This document shows positions 1 to 7,452 of a DNA stretch of 37,035 nucleotides, in pieces; position 1 is the stretch's first letter, and each line of letters starts with the position of its first letter. The position numbers were made by a program, and so were the translations under genes. Origin of the DNA: an uncultured Corynebacterium sp. (lineage in GTDB: Bacteria; Actinomycetota; Actinomycetes; Mycobacteriales; Mycobacteriaceae); contig CALUCD010000014.1 in assembly GCA_943914465.1 (NCBI GenBank), forward strand, positions 1 to 37,035. Reading direction: 5' to 3'. A model generated the notes under the pieces. It made no database searches. It had not been told where the DNA came from and saw nothing but the letters and a program-made list of their open reading frames with translations.

Positions 1-107
1 CGCTGCTAGATAAAGGGCTCATCGACGCAACCAGTCACGGCTACCTCGAATTCACAGCTCCTGGGTTTGCGGAGTTTATCCGCGAAGAATCCTCCGACTC
101 CTTATAA
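1..107 (+). CDS. AAA-family ATPase, C-terminal fragment (cut by window edge)
   Basis: Only the last 34 codons are present, read from base 3 to the TAA at 105-107. The sequence LLDKGLIDATSHGYLEFTAP followed by GFAEF matches the C-terminus of the complete ATPase at 4220-5371 (MDKGLIDAPAHGYVEFTAP then GFAEF) almost residue for residue, so this is the end of a paralogue. In the full-length copy this part is the second half of a winged-helix-like domain behind the ATPase core. The histidine kinase starts 6 nt downstream, and the stop codon lies inside that gene's likely -10 box. Function is unknown beyond the family; the missing 5' part prevents any check of its Walker motifs. Confidence 0.8.
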   Translation, partial: LLDKGLIDATSHGYLEFTAPGFAEFIREESSDSL

Positions 108-108
108 A
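103..108 (+). promoter_or_regulatory. Putative -10 box for the histidine kinase gene
   Basis: TATAAA overlaps the stop codon of the upstream ATPase fragment and lies 5 nt before the GTG at 114. No Shine-Dalgarno-like sequence is visible, so transcription may begin at or next to the start codon. The gap is slightly short for a leaderless start, and a TTG at 120 would be an alternative start. Confidence 0.35.
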
Positions 109-113
109 TTGGT

Positions 114-1244
114 GTGCAGTTGAAATCCGGTGACCTCGTCCTCGCAGCGTTCGGCGCTGTCTTCGCCGCGTTGTACACCGTTGATGCCATCACTAAATCG
201 GGCGATGCGTCCGGCTGGGCGCAGGCGGCGCTTTCCTGGGGTTTTGTCGCTGCGCTCGCGATGTTGCGCACGAAACCCCTGCTTGCCGCCGCGCTGCTCG
301 TTGCCTGCAATGCTGCGTGGTCGGTGGTGTGGATGCTCGCACGGGTCAACCTCGGCTACACAGTGTGGGTGGTCATGGTGCCGCTTGCGGTGTTCATCGC
401 CCGCCGGTTCCGCCGCGGTCCAGCGGTGGTCGCGGTCACGGTGGCGGCGCTGGCGTGGGCGGTGATCTCGCCGTTCATGTGGACGTGGGACGAACGCCTC
501 GTGTTGTTCTACCGCCGCGGCTGGGACGCCGGGCTCATGCTGGTCATGCACTGGGCGGTGGTTGCGGTGGCGTACTTGCTCGCCGCGAACCTTGCGGCCG
601 AGGATGCTGCCGCAGAGGCCGCGCGTCAGCGGGAGGCGAAGGCACGCGAAGAACGTCTGCTCATGGTGCGCGAGGAGGAGCGCCTCGCCATCGCCCGCGA
701 GATCCACGACCTGCTCGGCCACACGCTCACTTTGATCAAGGTGCAGGCGAATGCGGGGCTGAGCGCGAACCGGGAGCGCGAATCGCTGGCGCAGATCAGG
801 GATGTCGCAGCCGATGCACTCGGCGACATCCGCATGCTGGTGCGCGGCCTGCGCGGCGAGGATCCTGAGTTCGCGCCCACCGCAGGCATCGCGGAGCTGC
901 CTGCCACACTCGCGCGGTTTAGCGAGGCCGGGGTGCACGTGGATTACGACGCGCCTACAACTTTGCAGGTCCCCGCGGTGACCAGCTTGGCTGCGAATCG
1001 CATTGTCACCGAGGCCGTGACCAACGCCGCGCGCCACCAGGTGAATCCGCACGTGCGCGTCACGCTCACCCCACGCGAGGAGTCGCTGGAGGTCGAGGTC
1101 GTTTCGCAGGGGCGCATCGCGCCGCGCGCCGGGGCAGGCACAGGGCTCGAGGGGTTGCACGAGCGGGCCGCCAGCACCGGCGGCACCCTCGAGGTGGTTG
1201 AGCAGGGCGAAAGCTTCACCGTCCGCGCCAGGTTGGGGGTCTAA
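114..1244 (+). CDS. Sensor histidine kinase (HisKA_3 / NarL-DesK type)
   Basis: Membrane sensor kinase of 376 aa. The N-terminal ~165 residues are hydrophobic with roughly five membrane segments and little outside the membrane, suggesting an intramembrane sensor of envelope state. A linker rich in Glu and Arg (about 165-190) leads to the HisKA_3 dimerisation helix, where AREIHDLLGHTLTLIK carries the phospho-acceptor His198. The HATPase_c domain follows, with N-box residues in EAVTNAARH and a G-box GAGTGLEGLHER. It is followed after 1 nt by its response regulator and then by an ABC exporter, the usual arrangement of antibiotic or envelope-stress sensing modules. Start: GTG 114 is the first usable codon and no SD is visible. 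The ligand cannot be told from sequence. Confidence 0.9.
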   Translation: MQLKSGDLVLAAFGAVFAALYTVDAITKSGDASGWAQAALSWGFVAALAMLRTKPLLAAALLVACNAAWSVVWMLARVNLGYTVWVVMVPLAVFIARRFRRGPAVVAVTVAALAWAVISPFMWTWDERLVLFYRRGWDAGLMLVMHWAVVAVAYLLAANLAAEDAAAEAARQREAKAREERLLMVREEERLAIAREIHDLLGHTLTLIKVQANAGLSANRERESLAQIRDVAADALGDIRMLVRGLRGEDPEFAPTAGIAELPATLARFSEAGVHVDYDAPTTLQVPAVTSLAANRIVTEAVTNAARHQVNPHVRVTLTPREESLEVEVVSQGRIAPRAGAGTGLEGLHERAASTGGTLEVVEQGESFTVRARLGV

Positions 1245-1245
1245 A

Positions 1246-1896
1246 TTGCGCATTTTGCTTGCCGACGATCAACCGCTCCTCCTTTCAGCCCTCACCACCG
1301 TCCTAAACGCGCAGCCAGATATTGACGTTGTCGCAACCGCTCACAACGGTGCCGAAGCCGTAGAGCGGGCGCGTGAGTACAGTATCGACGTGGCCGTACT
1401 GGATATCCGCATGCCCGTGATGGACGGCATCGCGGCGGCAAAAGCGATCATGCCTTTAGGCCCCAAGGTCATCATGCTCACCACCTTCGACGATGACGCG
1501 CTGGTGCAGGCCTCCATCGAGGCGGGCGTGCACGGGTTCCTGCTCAAAGACGCCGATCCTGCGGTCCTCGCCGACGCGGTACGCACTGTGGCACACGGTG
1601 AATCTGTGCTGGCCAGCGGGGTCACGGGGAAGGTTTTGGAGTGGGTGCGTGGGGGCGTCGACAAGCAAAATGCTCTGAGTGACTTTGAGCGCCAAGGCCT
1701 TGGGCTGCTGACCGGGCGTGAGCTGGAGGTGCTGGCGGAAATTGGGGCGGGGGCGACGAACGCGGAGATTGCGCAGACGCTGTTCATTGCCGAGACGACG
1801 GTGAAGACGCACGTGTCCAGCCTGCTGGCGAAACTGGGGGCGCGCGACCGGATTGCGCTGGTGCTGATCGCGCAGCGTGCCGGGATTTCCTCCTAG
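1246..1896 (+). CDS. NarL/FixJ-family response regulator (LuxR-type HTH)
   Basis: A 216-aa DNA-binding response regulator. The receiver domain (1-120) has the acidic pair D7/D8, phospho-acceptor D53 in VAVLDIRMP, a Thr in MLTTFDDD and the conserved Lys in FLLKDADP. The C-terminal LuxR HTH (about 150-212) shows LTGRELEVLAEIGAGATNAE and TTVKTHVSSLLAKLG. I place the start at TTG 1246, 1 nt after the kinase stop, because the receiver fold begins right there (RILLADDQ). An upstream in-frame GTG at 1198 would add 16 unlikely residues inside the kinase. Cotranscription with the kinase is expected, and the likely target is the ABC exporter downstream. Confidence 0.92.
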   Translation: MRILLADDQPLLLSALTTVLNAQPDIDVVATAHNGAEAVERAREYSIDVAVLDIRMPVMDGIAAAKAIMPLGPKVIMLTTFDDDALVQASIEAGVHGFLLKDADPAVLADAVRTVAHGESVLASGVTGKVLEWVRGGVDKQNALSDFERQGLGLLTGRELEVLAEIGAGATNAEIAQTLFIAETTVKTHVSSLLAKLGARDRIALVLIAQRAGISS

Positions 1897-1974
1897 CGTT
1901 TCCTCCTGGGGGAGGAGCCGGTTTCGTCCCGCGGGCGGATCTGTTTGCCTTGCAGTTCCGCGACGCTTGGGGGC

Positions 1975-2703
1975 ATGCAACCGCAACTCGTTTCACAGCT
2001 CGCCTGCGAAGGCGTGTCCGTTGCCTTCGGTGCCCAGCAGGTTCTAAACAACGTGTCGTTGACCACCACTCCGGGGCGCGTGCACGCACTGCTCGGGCCG
2101 AATGGTGCGGGCAAGTCGACGCTGATGTCGGTGCTACTTGGGCTGCTTGCGCCTGACGTGGGCACCGTCACGTTGATGGGGGAGCCGTTCCGGCGCGAGA
2201 ATCTGCGCCTCGTGGGTGCGTCGATCAACGACCCTGCCTTTTACGGGCATTTGAGCGCACGCAACAACCTGCGGGTGCACACCACGCTGCTGGGCCTGCC
2301 CGATTCGGAGGCCGACCGCGCGCTGGCGCTCGTGGGGCTGGGCGGCGCCGGGAAAAAGAACGCGTCGACGTTCTCTACCGGCATGAAGGGCCGTCTTGCG
2401 CTCGCGCAGGCGCTGATCGGCGAGCCCGATGTCTTGGTCCTCGACGAGCCGCAAAACGGCCTTGACCCAGAAGGCATCGCGCATCTGCGCACGTACCTGC
2501 GTGAATACGCGCGCGCCGGGCGCACCGTGCTGGTCAGCTCGCATCAGCTCGGGGAGGTATTGCATCTTGCCGACGACGCCACCGTCATCGCTGGCGGCCG
2601 CGTGCAATTCGCAGGCGAACTCGCCCAGCTGGGGCCGAATTTGGAGGAGTCCTTCTTCCGGCTTACTTCCGGCAAGGCTGTGCAAGGCGGCGGGGCACGA
2701 TGA
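1975..2703 (+). CDS. ABC transporter ATP-binding protein (BcrA/CcmA-like exporter type)
   Basis: Cytoplasmic ATPase of 242 aa. It has Walker A GPNGAGKST, a degenerate signature loop FSTGMKGRLALAQAL, Walker B VLVLDEPQNGLDPEG and the switch His in SSHQL. The FSTGMK-type signature and short length fit single-domain exporters of the antibiotic-resistance or bacteriocin-immunity group. The start is ATG 1975, with GGGGG just upstream. An earlier in-frame start at 1945 is possible but adds residues not expected for the family. The gene overlaps the permease start (ATGA at 2700-2703), so the two subunits are translationally coupled. The preceding two-component system probably controls it; the substrate is unknown. 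Confidence 0.9.
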   Translation: MQPQLVSQLACEGVSVAFGAQQVLNNVSLTTTPGRVHALLGPNGAGKSTLMSVLLGLLAPDVGTVTLMGEPFRRENLRLVGASINDPAFYGHLSARNNLRVHTTLLGLPDSEADRALALVGLGGAGKKNASTFSTGMKGRLALAQALIGEPDVLVLDEPQNGLDPEGIAHLRTYLREYARAGRTVLVSSHQLGEVLHLADDATVIAGGRVQFAGELAQLGPNLEESFFRLTSGKAVQGGGAR

Positions 2704-4166
2704 CAGGTGCTCGGACTAGCGCGGCCCAGTATGTGCGGGCGGAGTGGATTCGGGCGCGCGGCTCAACGCTGTGGTGGCTGGCGGGTGCCGGTGCCCTGCT
2801 CGGCTTGGTGTTCACCGCGTTCGGGTTCGGTTTCCAGGTTAAGACCGCGAGCGATCTCATGAACTGGCACGGGTTGCTGATCACTGGCATGGCCGCACCG
2901 CTGGCGGCGCTGTTCGCTGGTGCGGCGGAGACGCGGGAACGCTCGGCCCGCGCTGGCGGCACGGGGTGGCGGCCGATCTCACCGCAGGCGACGCGCGCTG
3001 CGCGTCTGCTTGTGGTGTGGGCCGGCTTGGCGGTGTTTTACCTGCTCACGTTCGGTGTTACGTGGCTAGCGGCGGTGCTGCTCGGCCTCGAGGGGGCGGG
3101 GCGGATCGCGCTCGCGGGGGTGTTCGCGTTCATCGGTTCGCTCGGTGCGGCGGGGCTAGCCGCTGGGGTGAGTCGACGCATCGGCGTACTTGCCACCATC
3201 GGCGTCGCCGCGGTGTGCAACCTCGAACTCGGGTTCTTTGTGGAACGCGACTGGTGGTGGCTCAACCCAGCCGCCTGGCCGCTGCGCCTGGTGCTGCCAG
3301 TGATGGGGATGCAGTTCAACCTGCTGCCGCTGGAGCCGGGTTCGCCAATGTACGGGGAATCGCCGCTGCCGGCGCTGGCGCTGTGTCTCCTGCTCGCCGC
3401 TATCGGATTCGCGTGCGCGGTACTCGTGGCGCCGCGCACCGTCCGACTACGCCGCGCACCCGAAACGCACCAGGTGAGCGCCCCGAAGGCAGCTGGCCCC
3501 GCAACGGCGCGCCCTCACCAGGTCGGCTTCGGCGCTGCGCTGCGCGGCATCAACCGGGCGGCGTTTACGCCGGCGCTCATTGCCGCGCTGGTGCTCACGG
3601 CCCTGGTGCTGGCGCTGGCTATGCGCTACCCGGTGGACGTGCGCCACGCCCTGGCCACGTACGCGCTGCTACCGGTCGGCGCCGGGGTGCTGCCCACGCT
3701 TGTGTGGCCCCGGTTGCGTCCCGCCTGGGCGCTCATGCAGATCGAGCATCCGAAAGTACTCACCGCGCTGCTCACCTGGATGCTCGCGGTGGTCGCACTG
3801 GTGGCGCTCATCGCCGCGGCAGCAGCGCTCACCGGCGGGGCCGCACTCGCAGACGAAGGTCGCCGCTTCGCGCTTGCCGTCCTGACTACGGGTGCGCTGG
3901 CGCTGATCGCGTTGACCGTCACCGCGCGCTTCGGCATCGCCTGGGCGCTGGGCGCCACCATTGTGTGGACGATCTTCTCGGTGACCATCGGCGGCGACGT
4001 GCTCGCGGCCACGCCGCTGTGGATCCTCGCGGTACCCGCGTGGCCGGATGTTGCGGACACCACCGTGCGCTTCGCAATCGCCCTGATCGCAGGGGTGGCG
4101 CTGCTCGCCGCGGCGTGGGCGGGAGCGGGGAGGACGCTAAAGGGGATCGCACCGCTTCGTCGATAA
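2700..4166 (+). CDS. ABC transporter permease, large two-part membrane protein
   Basis: A 488-aa integral membrane protein, Ala/Leu/Val-rich, with about a dozen hydrophobic stretches. They fall in two halves (about residues 20-250 and 285-485), separated by a Pro/Ala-rich charged loop around 255-280 that contains no domain I recognise. This layout fits ABC-2-like permeases working with a single ATPase subunit. ATGA overlap with the ATP-binding gene supports a stoichiometric complex. It is the last gene of the kinase-regulator-ABC cassette; a 53-nt gap follows before the ATPase gene. Substrate cannot be inferred; drug, peptide or lipid export are all possible. Confidence 0.8.
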   Translation: MTGARTSAAQYVRAEWIRARGSTLWWLAGAGALLGLVFTAFGFGFQVKTASDLMNWHGLLITGMAAPLAALFAGAAETRERSARAGGTGWRPISPQATRAARLLVVWAGLAVFYLLTFGVTWLAAVLLGLEGAGRIALAGVFAFIGSLGAAGLAAGVSRRIGVLATIGVAAVCNLELGFFVERDWWWLNPAAWPLRLVLPVMGMQFNLLPLEPGSPMYGESPLPALALCLLLAAIGFACAVLVAPRTVRLRRAPETHQVSAPKAAGPATARPHQVGFGAALRGINRAAFTPALIAALVLTALVLALAMRYPVDVRHALATYALLPVGAGVLPTLVWPRLRPAWALMQIEHPKVLTALLTWMLAVVALVALIAAAAALTGGAALADEGRRFALAVLTTGALALIALTVTARFGIAWALGATIVWTIFSVTIGGDVLAATPLWILAVPAWPDVADTTVRFAIALIAGVALLAAAWAGAGRTLKGIAPLRR

Positions 4167-4219
4167 GCAAAATGCTCTTTGTATACTTTCGGCAAATATA
4201 AGCTGCTATAAAGGGGGCT

Positions 4220-5371
4220 ATGCAGCGCAGCCCCTACACGCCCGGCAGTATCGCCCCCGTGGTCTACGGGCGCGAGGCCCTGCTTCGCGATGCCCGGCGC
4301 GACCTCGCCTTCATGAAAGAGTTTCCCGAGCTCAAAGGCCGGCTGGAGATTTTCGTCGGCTCGCGCGGGGTGGGCAAAACGAGCCTGTTGCGCACGATTG
4401 AAAACGACGCGCGCAGCCTCGGGTTTGACACCTGTTGGATCACCTCGGGTGACGGCCCGTTCCTCAGCGCGCTGGTGGAGGCGCTGGACACGCTCTCGCG
4501 CGACTGGCAGGACGCCGCGCGTGAGCAGCTCGCCCGCGTGTTGCGCAACCTGTCAGTCACTGTCGGCGGGGTGAAGTTCACGGGCGCAAGCGACGCCGAG
4601 CCGCGCGAGGTAAGTAGCCTCGGCCGCGTCGTGCAGCAGACATTACAGAAAGCAGCGGAGGGTACGACTTCGCCGGGGCTTGTTTTGCTTATCGACGAAA
4701 TCCAGGCCGCCGACGCCGATGGCCTCCGTGCGCTGGCATACGCGTGGCAGCATTTGCAATCCGAAGCCCCCGGCCTGCCGCTGATGACATTTTGCGCCGG
4801 ACTGACGCACAGCCAGGACGTGATCACAGACGCGGTGAGTTTCGCCGAACGCTTCCGCTACCGGCAGCTGGAAAACCTCGACCCGGAGGCCTCGCGGGCG
4901 GCGCTGGAGGAACCGGCGTTGGCGCGCGGCGTGCATTGGACCCCTGAGGCGCTAGACATTGCGCTCACCTTGGCGGCGGGTTACCCCTACTTCTTGCAGG
5001 TGATTGGCGACGAAGCGTGGAAAGCCGCCAACTACCCAGACCCCGGCGAAGTGATCGACGCACCGCACGTGAGCGAGGCGAACAGCCAATTCCGCGAAGT
5101 GCAGCGCATCTTCTTCCGCTCCCGCTGGATGAAGGCCACCCCACTTGAGCAGGAATTCATGGCCGCGATGGCCGCCGAAGGGGGAGCGCCCGCCCGGCGC
5201 GGCGAGATCGCGGAGCGCATGGGGCGCACCACCCAGTCGATCTCGATGGTGCGCCGCTCGCTGATGGACAAGGGACTTATCGACGCCCCGGCGCACGGCT
5301 ATGTCGAGTTCACCGCGCCGGGGTTTGCGGAGTTCGTGCGTCGCGAAGCGGACCACGCGGCAGGAGGCTGA
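4220..5371 (+). CDS. AAA-family ATPase with C-terminal winged-helix-like domain
   Basis: A 383-aa cytoplasmic STAND/AAA_16-like ATPase. Walker A is GSRGVGKTS at residues 47-55, and Walker B is LVLLIDEIQ near residue 155. A helical lid region and a C-terminal winged-helix-like segment (about 315-375, RRGEIAERMGRTTQSISMV) follow. An AAAGGGGG SD precedes ATG 4220 by 6 nt. Its last ~35 residues nearly match the truncated gene at 1-107, so the two-component/ABC cassette is bracketed by two paralogues. Related ATPases are common in Actinobacteria but poorly characterised. They have been compared with Orc1/Cdc6-type and NTPase regulators; I do not assign a function. A TATACT at about 4181 could be its -10 box. 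Confidence 0.8.
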   Translation: MQRSPYTPGSIAPVVYGREALLRDARRDLAFMKEFPELKGRLEIFVGSRGVGKTSLLRTIENDARSLGFDTCWITSGDGPFLSALVEALDTLSRDWQDAAREQLARVLRNLSVTVGGVKFTGASDAEPREVSSLGRVVQQTLQKAAEGTTSPGLVLLIDEIQAADADGLRALAYAWQHLQSEAPGLPLMTFCAGLTHSQDVITDAVSFAERFRYRQLENLDPEASRAALEEPALARGVHWTPEALDIALTLAAGYPYFLQVIGDEAWKAANYPDPGEVIDAPHVSEANSQFREVQRIFFRSRWMKATPLEQEFMAAMAAEGGAPARRGEIAERMGRTTQSISMVRRSLMDKGLIDAPAHGYVEFTAPGFAEFVRREADHAAGG

Positions 5372-5404
5372 ACCGATCCAGGCTGGGGGTGTGAACAAAA
5401 AAGG

Positions 5405-5736
5405 GAAACCACGTTCGTCTTCCACTTCAACAACACCTACTACGGTCGCGCAGTCAACGAGATTGGACGCCGCTACGCTGACCTGCTCACCCCGCGCCGA
5501 GCGAGTGCCACAACGGGTTGGGTGTGCTCTACTTCCCGGCCGACTTTGCCGTGCCCGAACCGGAATCCACCCCGCCTGCACCACCGAAGCACCCGGTGGT
5601 CCAGATGTTTGAGACCTGGTTCAAAGCGTTCGGCTCATTCATCGAATCGTTGATTCCGGGGCTCAAGCTCCCGCTCACACTCGGTTCCAGCCCGAAACGC
5701 CCGCCTAGTAGTAGTACGGGAACTGGTCCCAGTTAG
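5405..5736 (+). pseudogene. Frameshifted remnant of an unidentified gene
   Basis: Between the ATPase and menB two overlapping frames together look like one decayed protein. One frame gives TTFVFHFNNTYYGRAVNEIG then RRYADLLTP (about 5405-5490). After a shift near 5495-5515 another frame gives CHNGLGVLYFPADFAVPEP, a Pro-rich spacer and VQMFETWFKAFGSFIESLIP, ending at TAG 5734-5736, inside the 3' end of menB on the other strand. Neither piece has a convincing start codon or SD. I do not recognise the family; the Pro-rich linker and amphipathic tail would suit a secreted or surface protein. Alternatively the second piece is a short real gene of 72 codons starting at 5518. Confidence 0.45.
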
Positions 5737-6658
5737 GTGGGCGTTTTTCCAGAAATGAGTCGCGGCCTTCGACGGCTTCGTCGGTCATGTAGGCCAGGCG
5801 GGTGGCTTCGCCGGCGAAGACTTGTTGGCCGGTTAAGCCGTCGTCAAGCAGGTTGAATGCGAACTTGAGCATGCGTTGCGCGGTGGGTGACTTGGTGTTG
5901 ATCTCACGTGCGGCTTGGATTGCTTCGGCTTCCAGCTGGCTGTGGTCGGCGACGATGTTGACAGCGCCCATGCGCCACATGTCTTCGGCGCTGTAGGTGC
6001 GGCCGAGGAAGAAGATCTCACGGGCGAACTTCTGGCCAACCATCTTGGCCAGGTAGGCCGAGCCGTAGCCGGCATCGAACGAGCCCACGTCAGCGTCGGT
6101 TTGCTTGAAGCGCGCCTCCTGCCGCGAGGCGATAGTCATGTCGCACACCACGTGCAGGGAATGCCCGCCCCCAGCCGCCCAACCGTTGACCACAGCGATG
6201 ACCACCTTCGGCATGGTGCGGATCAGGCGCTGCACCTCGAGAATGTGCAGCCGCCCGCCCTCAGCTTTCACACGCGCCTCGTCGATCGTTTCGGCTGTTG
6301 CGCCCGCAACATCGCTGTTATGCGACGTCGCGTACTGGTACCCCGAACGCCCCCGGATGCGCTGATCCCCGCCGGAACAAAACGCCCACCCGCCGTCTTT
6401 CGGGCTCGGTCCGTTGCCGGTCAGCAGCACCGTGCCCACTGATGGGTCGCGGCGGGCGTGGTCAAGCGCCGTGTACAGCTCATCGACCGTGTGCGGGCGA
6501 AACGCGTTGCGCACCTCAGGGCGGTCAAACGCCACGCGCACGATCCCATCGGCCCGAGACTCACCCACGTGGCGGTGGTAGGTGATGTCGGTGAACGCAA
6601 AACCGTCAACTGGGCGCCACTGTGAGGCGTCGAAGGGTTGGTCGGTGGAGTAGCTCAT
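5705..6658 (-). CDS. menB: 1,4-dihydroxy-2-naphthoyl-CoA synthase (naphthoate synthase) MenB
   Basis: Crotonase-family enzyme of 317 aa that closes the ring of o-succinylbenzoyl-CoA to dihydroxynaphthoyl-CoA in menaquinone synthesis. Family signatures are clear: SGGDQRIRGRSGYQY (oxyanion and substrate loop), NGWAAGGGHSLHVVCDMTIA and TDADVGSFDAGYGSAYLAK with the catalytic Asp/Ser region, plus the C-terminal WDQFPYYY that completes the neighbouring active site in MenB hexamers. Length matches mycobacterial and corynebacterial MenB. Read on the minus strand, the ATG is preceded at 7 nt by TAGCAT, with no SD, so the mRNA is probably leaderless. Two DUF202 genes lie upstream on the same strand, and menC and menD follow further along on the opposite strand. 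Confidence 0.97.
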   Translation of the reverse strand: MSYSTDQPFDASQWRPVDGFAFTDITYHRHVGESRADGIVRVAFDRPEVRNAFRPHTVDELYTALDHARRDPSVGTVLLTGNGPSPKDGGWAFCSGGDQRIRGRSGYQYATSHNSDVAGATAETIDEARVKAEGGRLHILEVQRLIRTMPKVVIAVVNGWAAGGGHSLHVVCDMTIASRQEARFKQTDADVGSFDAGYGSAYLAKMVGQKFAREIFFLGRTYSAEDMWRMGAVNIVADHSQLEAEAIQAAREINTKSPTAQRMLKFAFNLLDDGLTGQQVFAGEATRLAYMTDEAVEGRDSFLEKRPPNWDQFPYYY

Positions 6659-6665
6659 GTGCCCG

Positions 6666-6671
6666 ATGCTA
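6666..6671 (-). promoter_or_regulatory. -10 box of menB (leaderless transcript)
   Basis: On the minus strand TAGCAT (TANNNT form used by actinobacterial SigA) ends 7 nt before the menB ATG. Transcription would start at or next to the A of ATG. No clear -35 element is visible. Confidence 0.5.
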
Positions 6672-6676
6672 CGTGC

Positions 6677-7000
6677 TCACGCGGCGAGCACCAGCGCGAT
6701 GACCCCGATGCCCAGCAGGATTAGGGCACCAGAAAGCACCATCACCCGCGTGATGTTGGGTTCGACCCGATCGTCAGCGATGCCGCGTACCTCACGGTCA
6801 TAATCAGCTCGGTTGGACACCACAACGTAGACTGCGCTGGCGAGAAGAAGCGCCATGAGTGCGAACACTGCCGGGCCGTACACGTGAACCCACCGCAGCA
6901 GGATTGAGGAGACCACGAGCATCGAGATCGCGGTGCGGGTCCAGGCCATGGAGGTGCGTTCTGGTTGCAACCCGGGGTCGAAGTGTCGCGGCGAGGGCAT
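6677..7000 (-). CDS. DUF202 family small membrane protein
   Basis: A 107-aa protein with three predicted membrane helices (about residues 24-42, 44-64 and 86-106). The N-terminal LQPERTSMAWTRTAISML contains the ERTxxAWxRT signature of DUF202. No enzymatic residues are evident and the function is unknown. It lies 13 nt downstream of a second, longer DUF202 gene on the same strand, and the pair probably forms an operon and perhaps a heteromeric membrane complex. Such pairs of a short and a YidH-like long member are common in Actinobacteria. ATG 7000 is the natural start. The gene ends 18 nt before the menB start, with the menB -10 box in the gap. Confidence 0.8.
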   Translation of the reverse strand: MPSPRHFDPGLQPERTSMAWTRTAISMLVVSSILLRWVHVYGPAVFALMALLLASAVYVVVSNRADYDREVRGIADDRVEPNITRVMVLSGALILLGIGVIALVLAA

Positions 7001-7013
7001 CGGTCACGGCTCT

Positions 7014-7427
7014 TCACACGACGATCATCACTGCGGTTGAGGCCAACCCAATGAACACAATGAGCGAGAGCACCGGCACAATCGCCGGCACCGGCAGTGG
7101 TTTGCCAACGCGCATCGCCCGCTCCACTTGCACCCACCGCACAGCCGCCCCGCCAGCGATGAACAGACCGCCGAGCAAAATCAGCACCGCCATGGCATCT
7201 TGAACAGGCTTGTCCAGGCCGGCGATATCGAACGCCGCCAGCGCTATCCCGCCGGCGAGAAACGCCAGCGCGGTGCGCGTCCACGCCAAGTATGTCCGCT
7301 CGTTGGCCAGGGTGAAGCGGGGGTCAGGCTCGTCACCGTCAGGAAACAGCCACCGCGCGAACCAGGAGCGCGGATGCGTCCCTGCGTCACTGCCACCCAG
7401 GTGTGGCGTCGTGTCCTTTCCACCCAT
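7014..7427 (-). CDS. YidH-like DUF202 membrane protein
   Basis: A 137-aa protein of the longer, YidH-like DUF202 group. A hydrophilic N-terminus of about 45 residues (WFARWLFPDGDEPDPRF) precedes the signature LANERTYLAWTRTALAFLAG and three membrane helices. I choose ATG 7427, giving MGGKDTTPH, because extending upstream would run into menC on the other strand. This start lies only 25 nt from the menC ATG, so the two genes diverge from an extremely small shared region. The function is unknown. The gene is probably cotranscribed with the short DUF202 gene and perhaps menB. Confidence 0.78.
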   Translation of the reverse strand: MGGKDTTPHLGGSDAGTHPRSWFARWLFPDGDEPDPRFTLANERTYLAWTRTALAFLAGGIALAAFDIAGLDKPVQDAMAVLILLGGLFIAGGAAVRWVQVERAMRVGKPLPVPAIVPVLSLIVFIGLASTAVMIVV

Positions 7428-7439
7428 GATCAGCAACGC

Positions 7440-7445
7440 TACGCT
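7440..7445 (+). promoter_or_regulatory. -10 box of menC (leaderless transcript)
   Basis: TACGCT (TANNNT) ends 7 nt before ATG 7453, and there is no SD. It supports ATG 7453 over the in-frame ATG at 7426 and implies a leaderless mRNA. The box lies between two start codons only 25 nt apart. Confidence 0.45.
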
Positions 7446-7452
7446 GTCCGCC

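Noticed and set aside
102..1253. Long open frame on the minus strand opposite the histidine kinase
   Set aside because: It mirrors a clearly coding kinase in GC-rich DNA; the predicted protein is His/Arg/Pro-rich with no domain.
2966..4201. 411-codon plus-strand frame inside the ABC permease gene
   Set aside because: Arg/Gly/Ala-rich composition typical of an out-of-frame reading of a GC-rich gene; the permease frame has coherent membrane helices and ATGA coupling.
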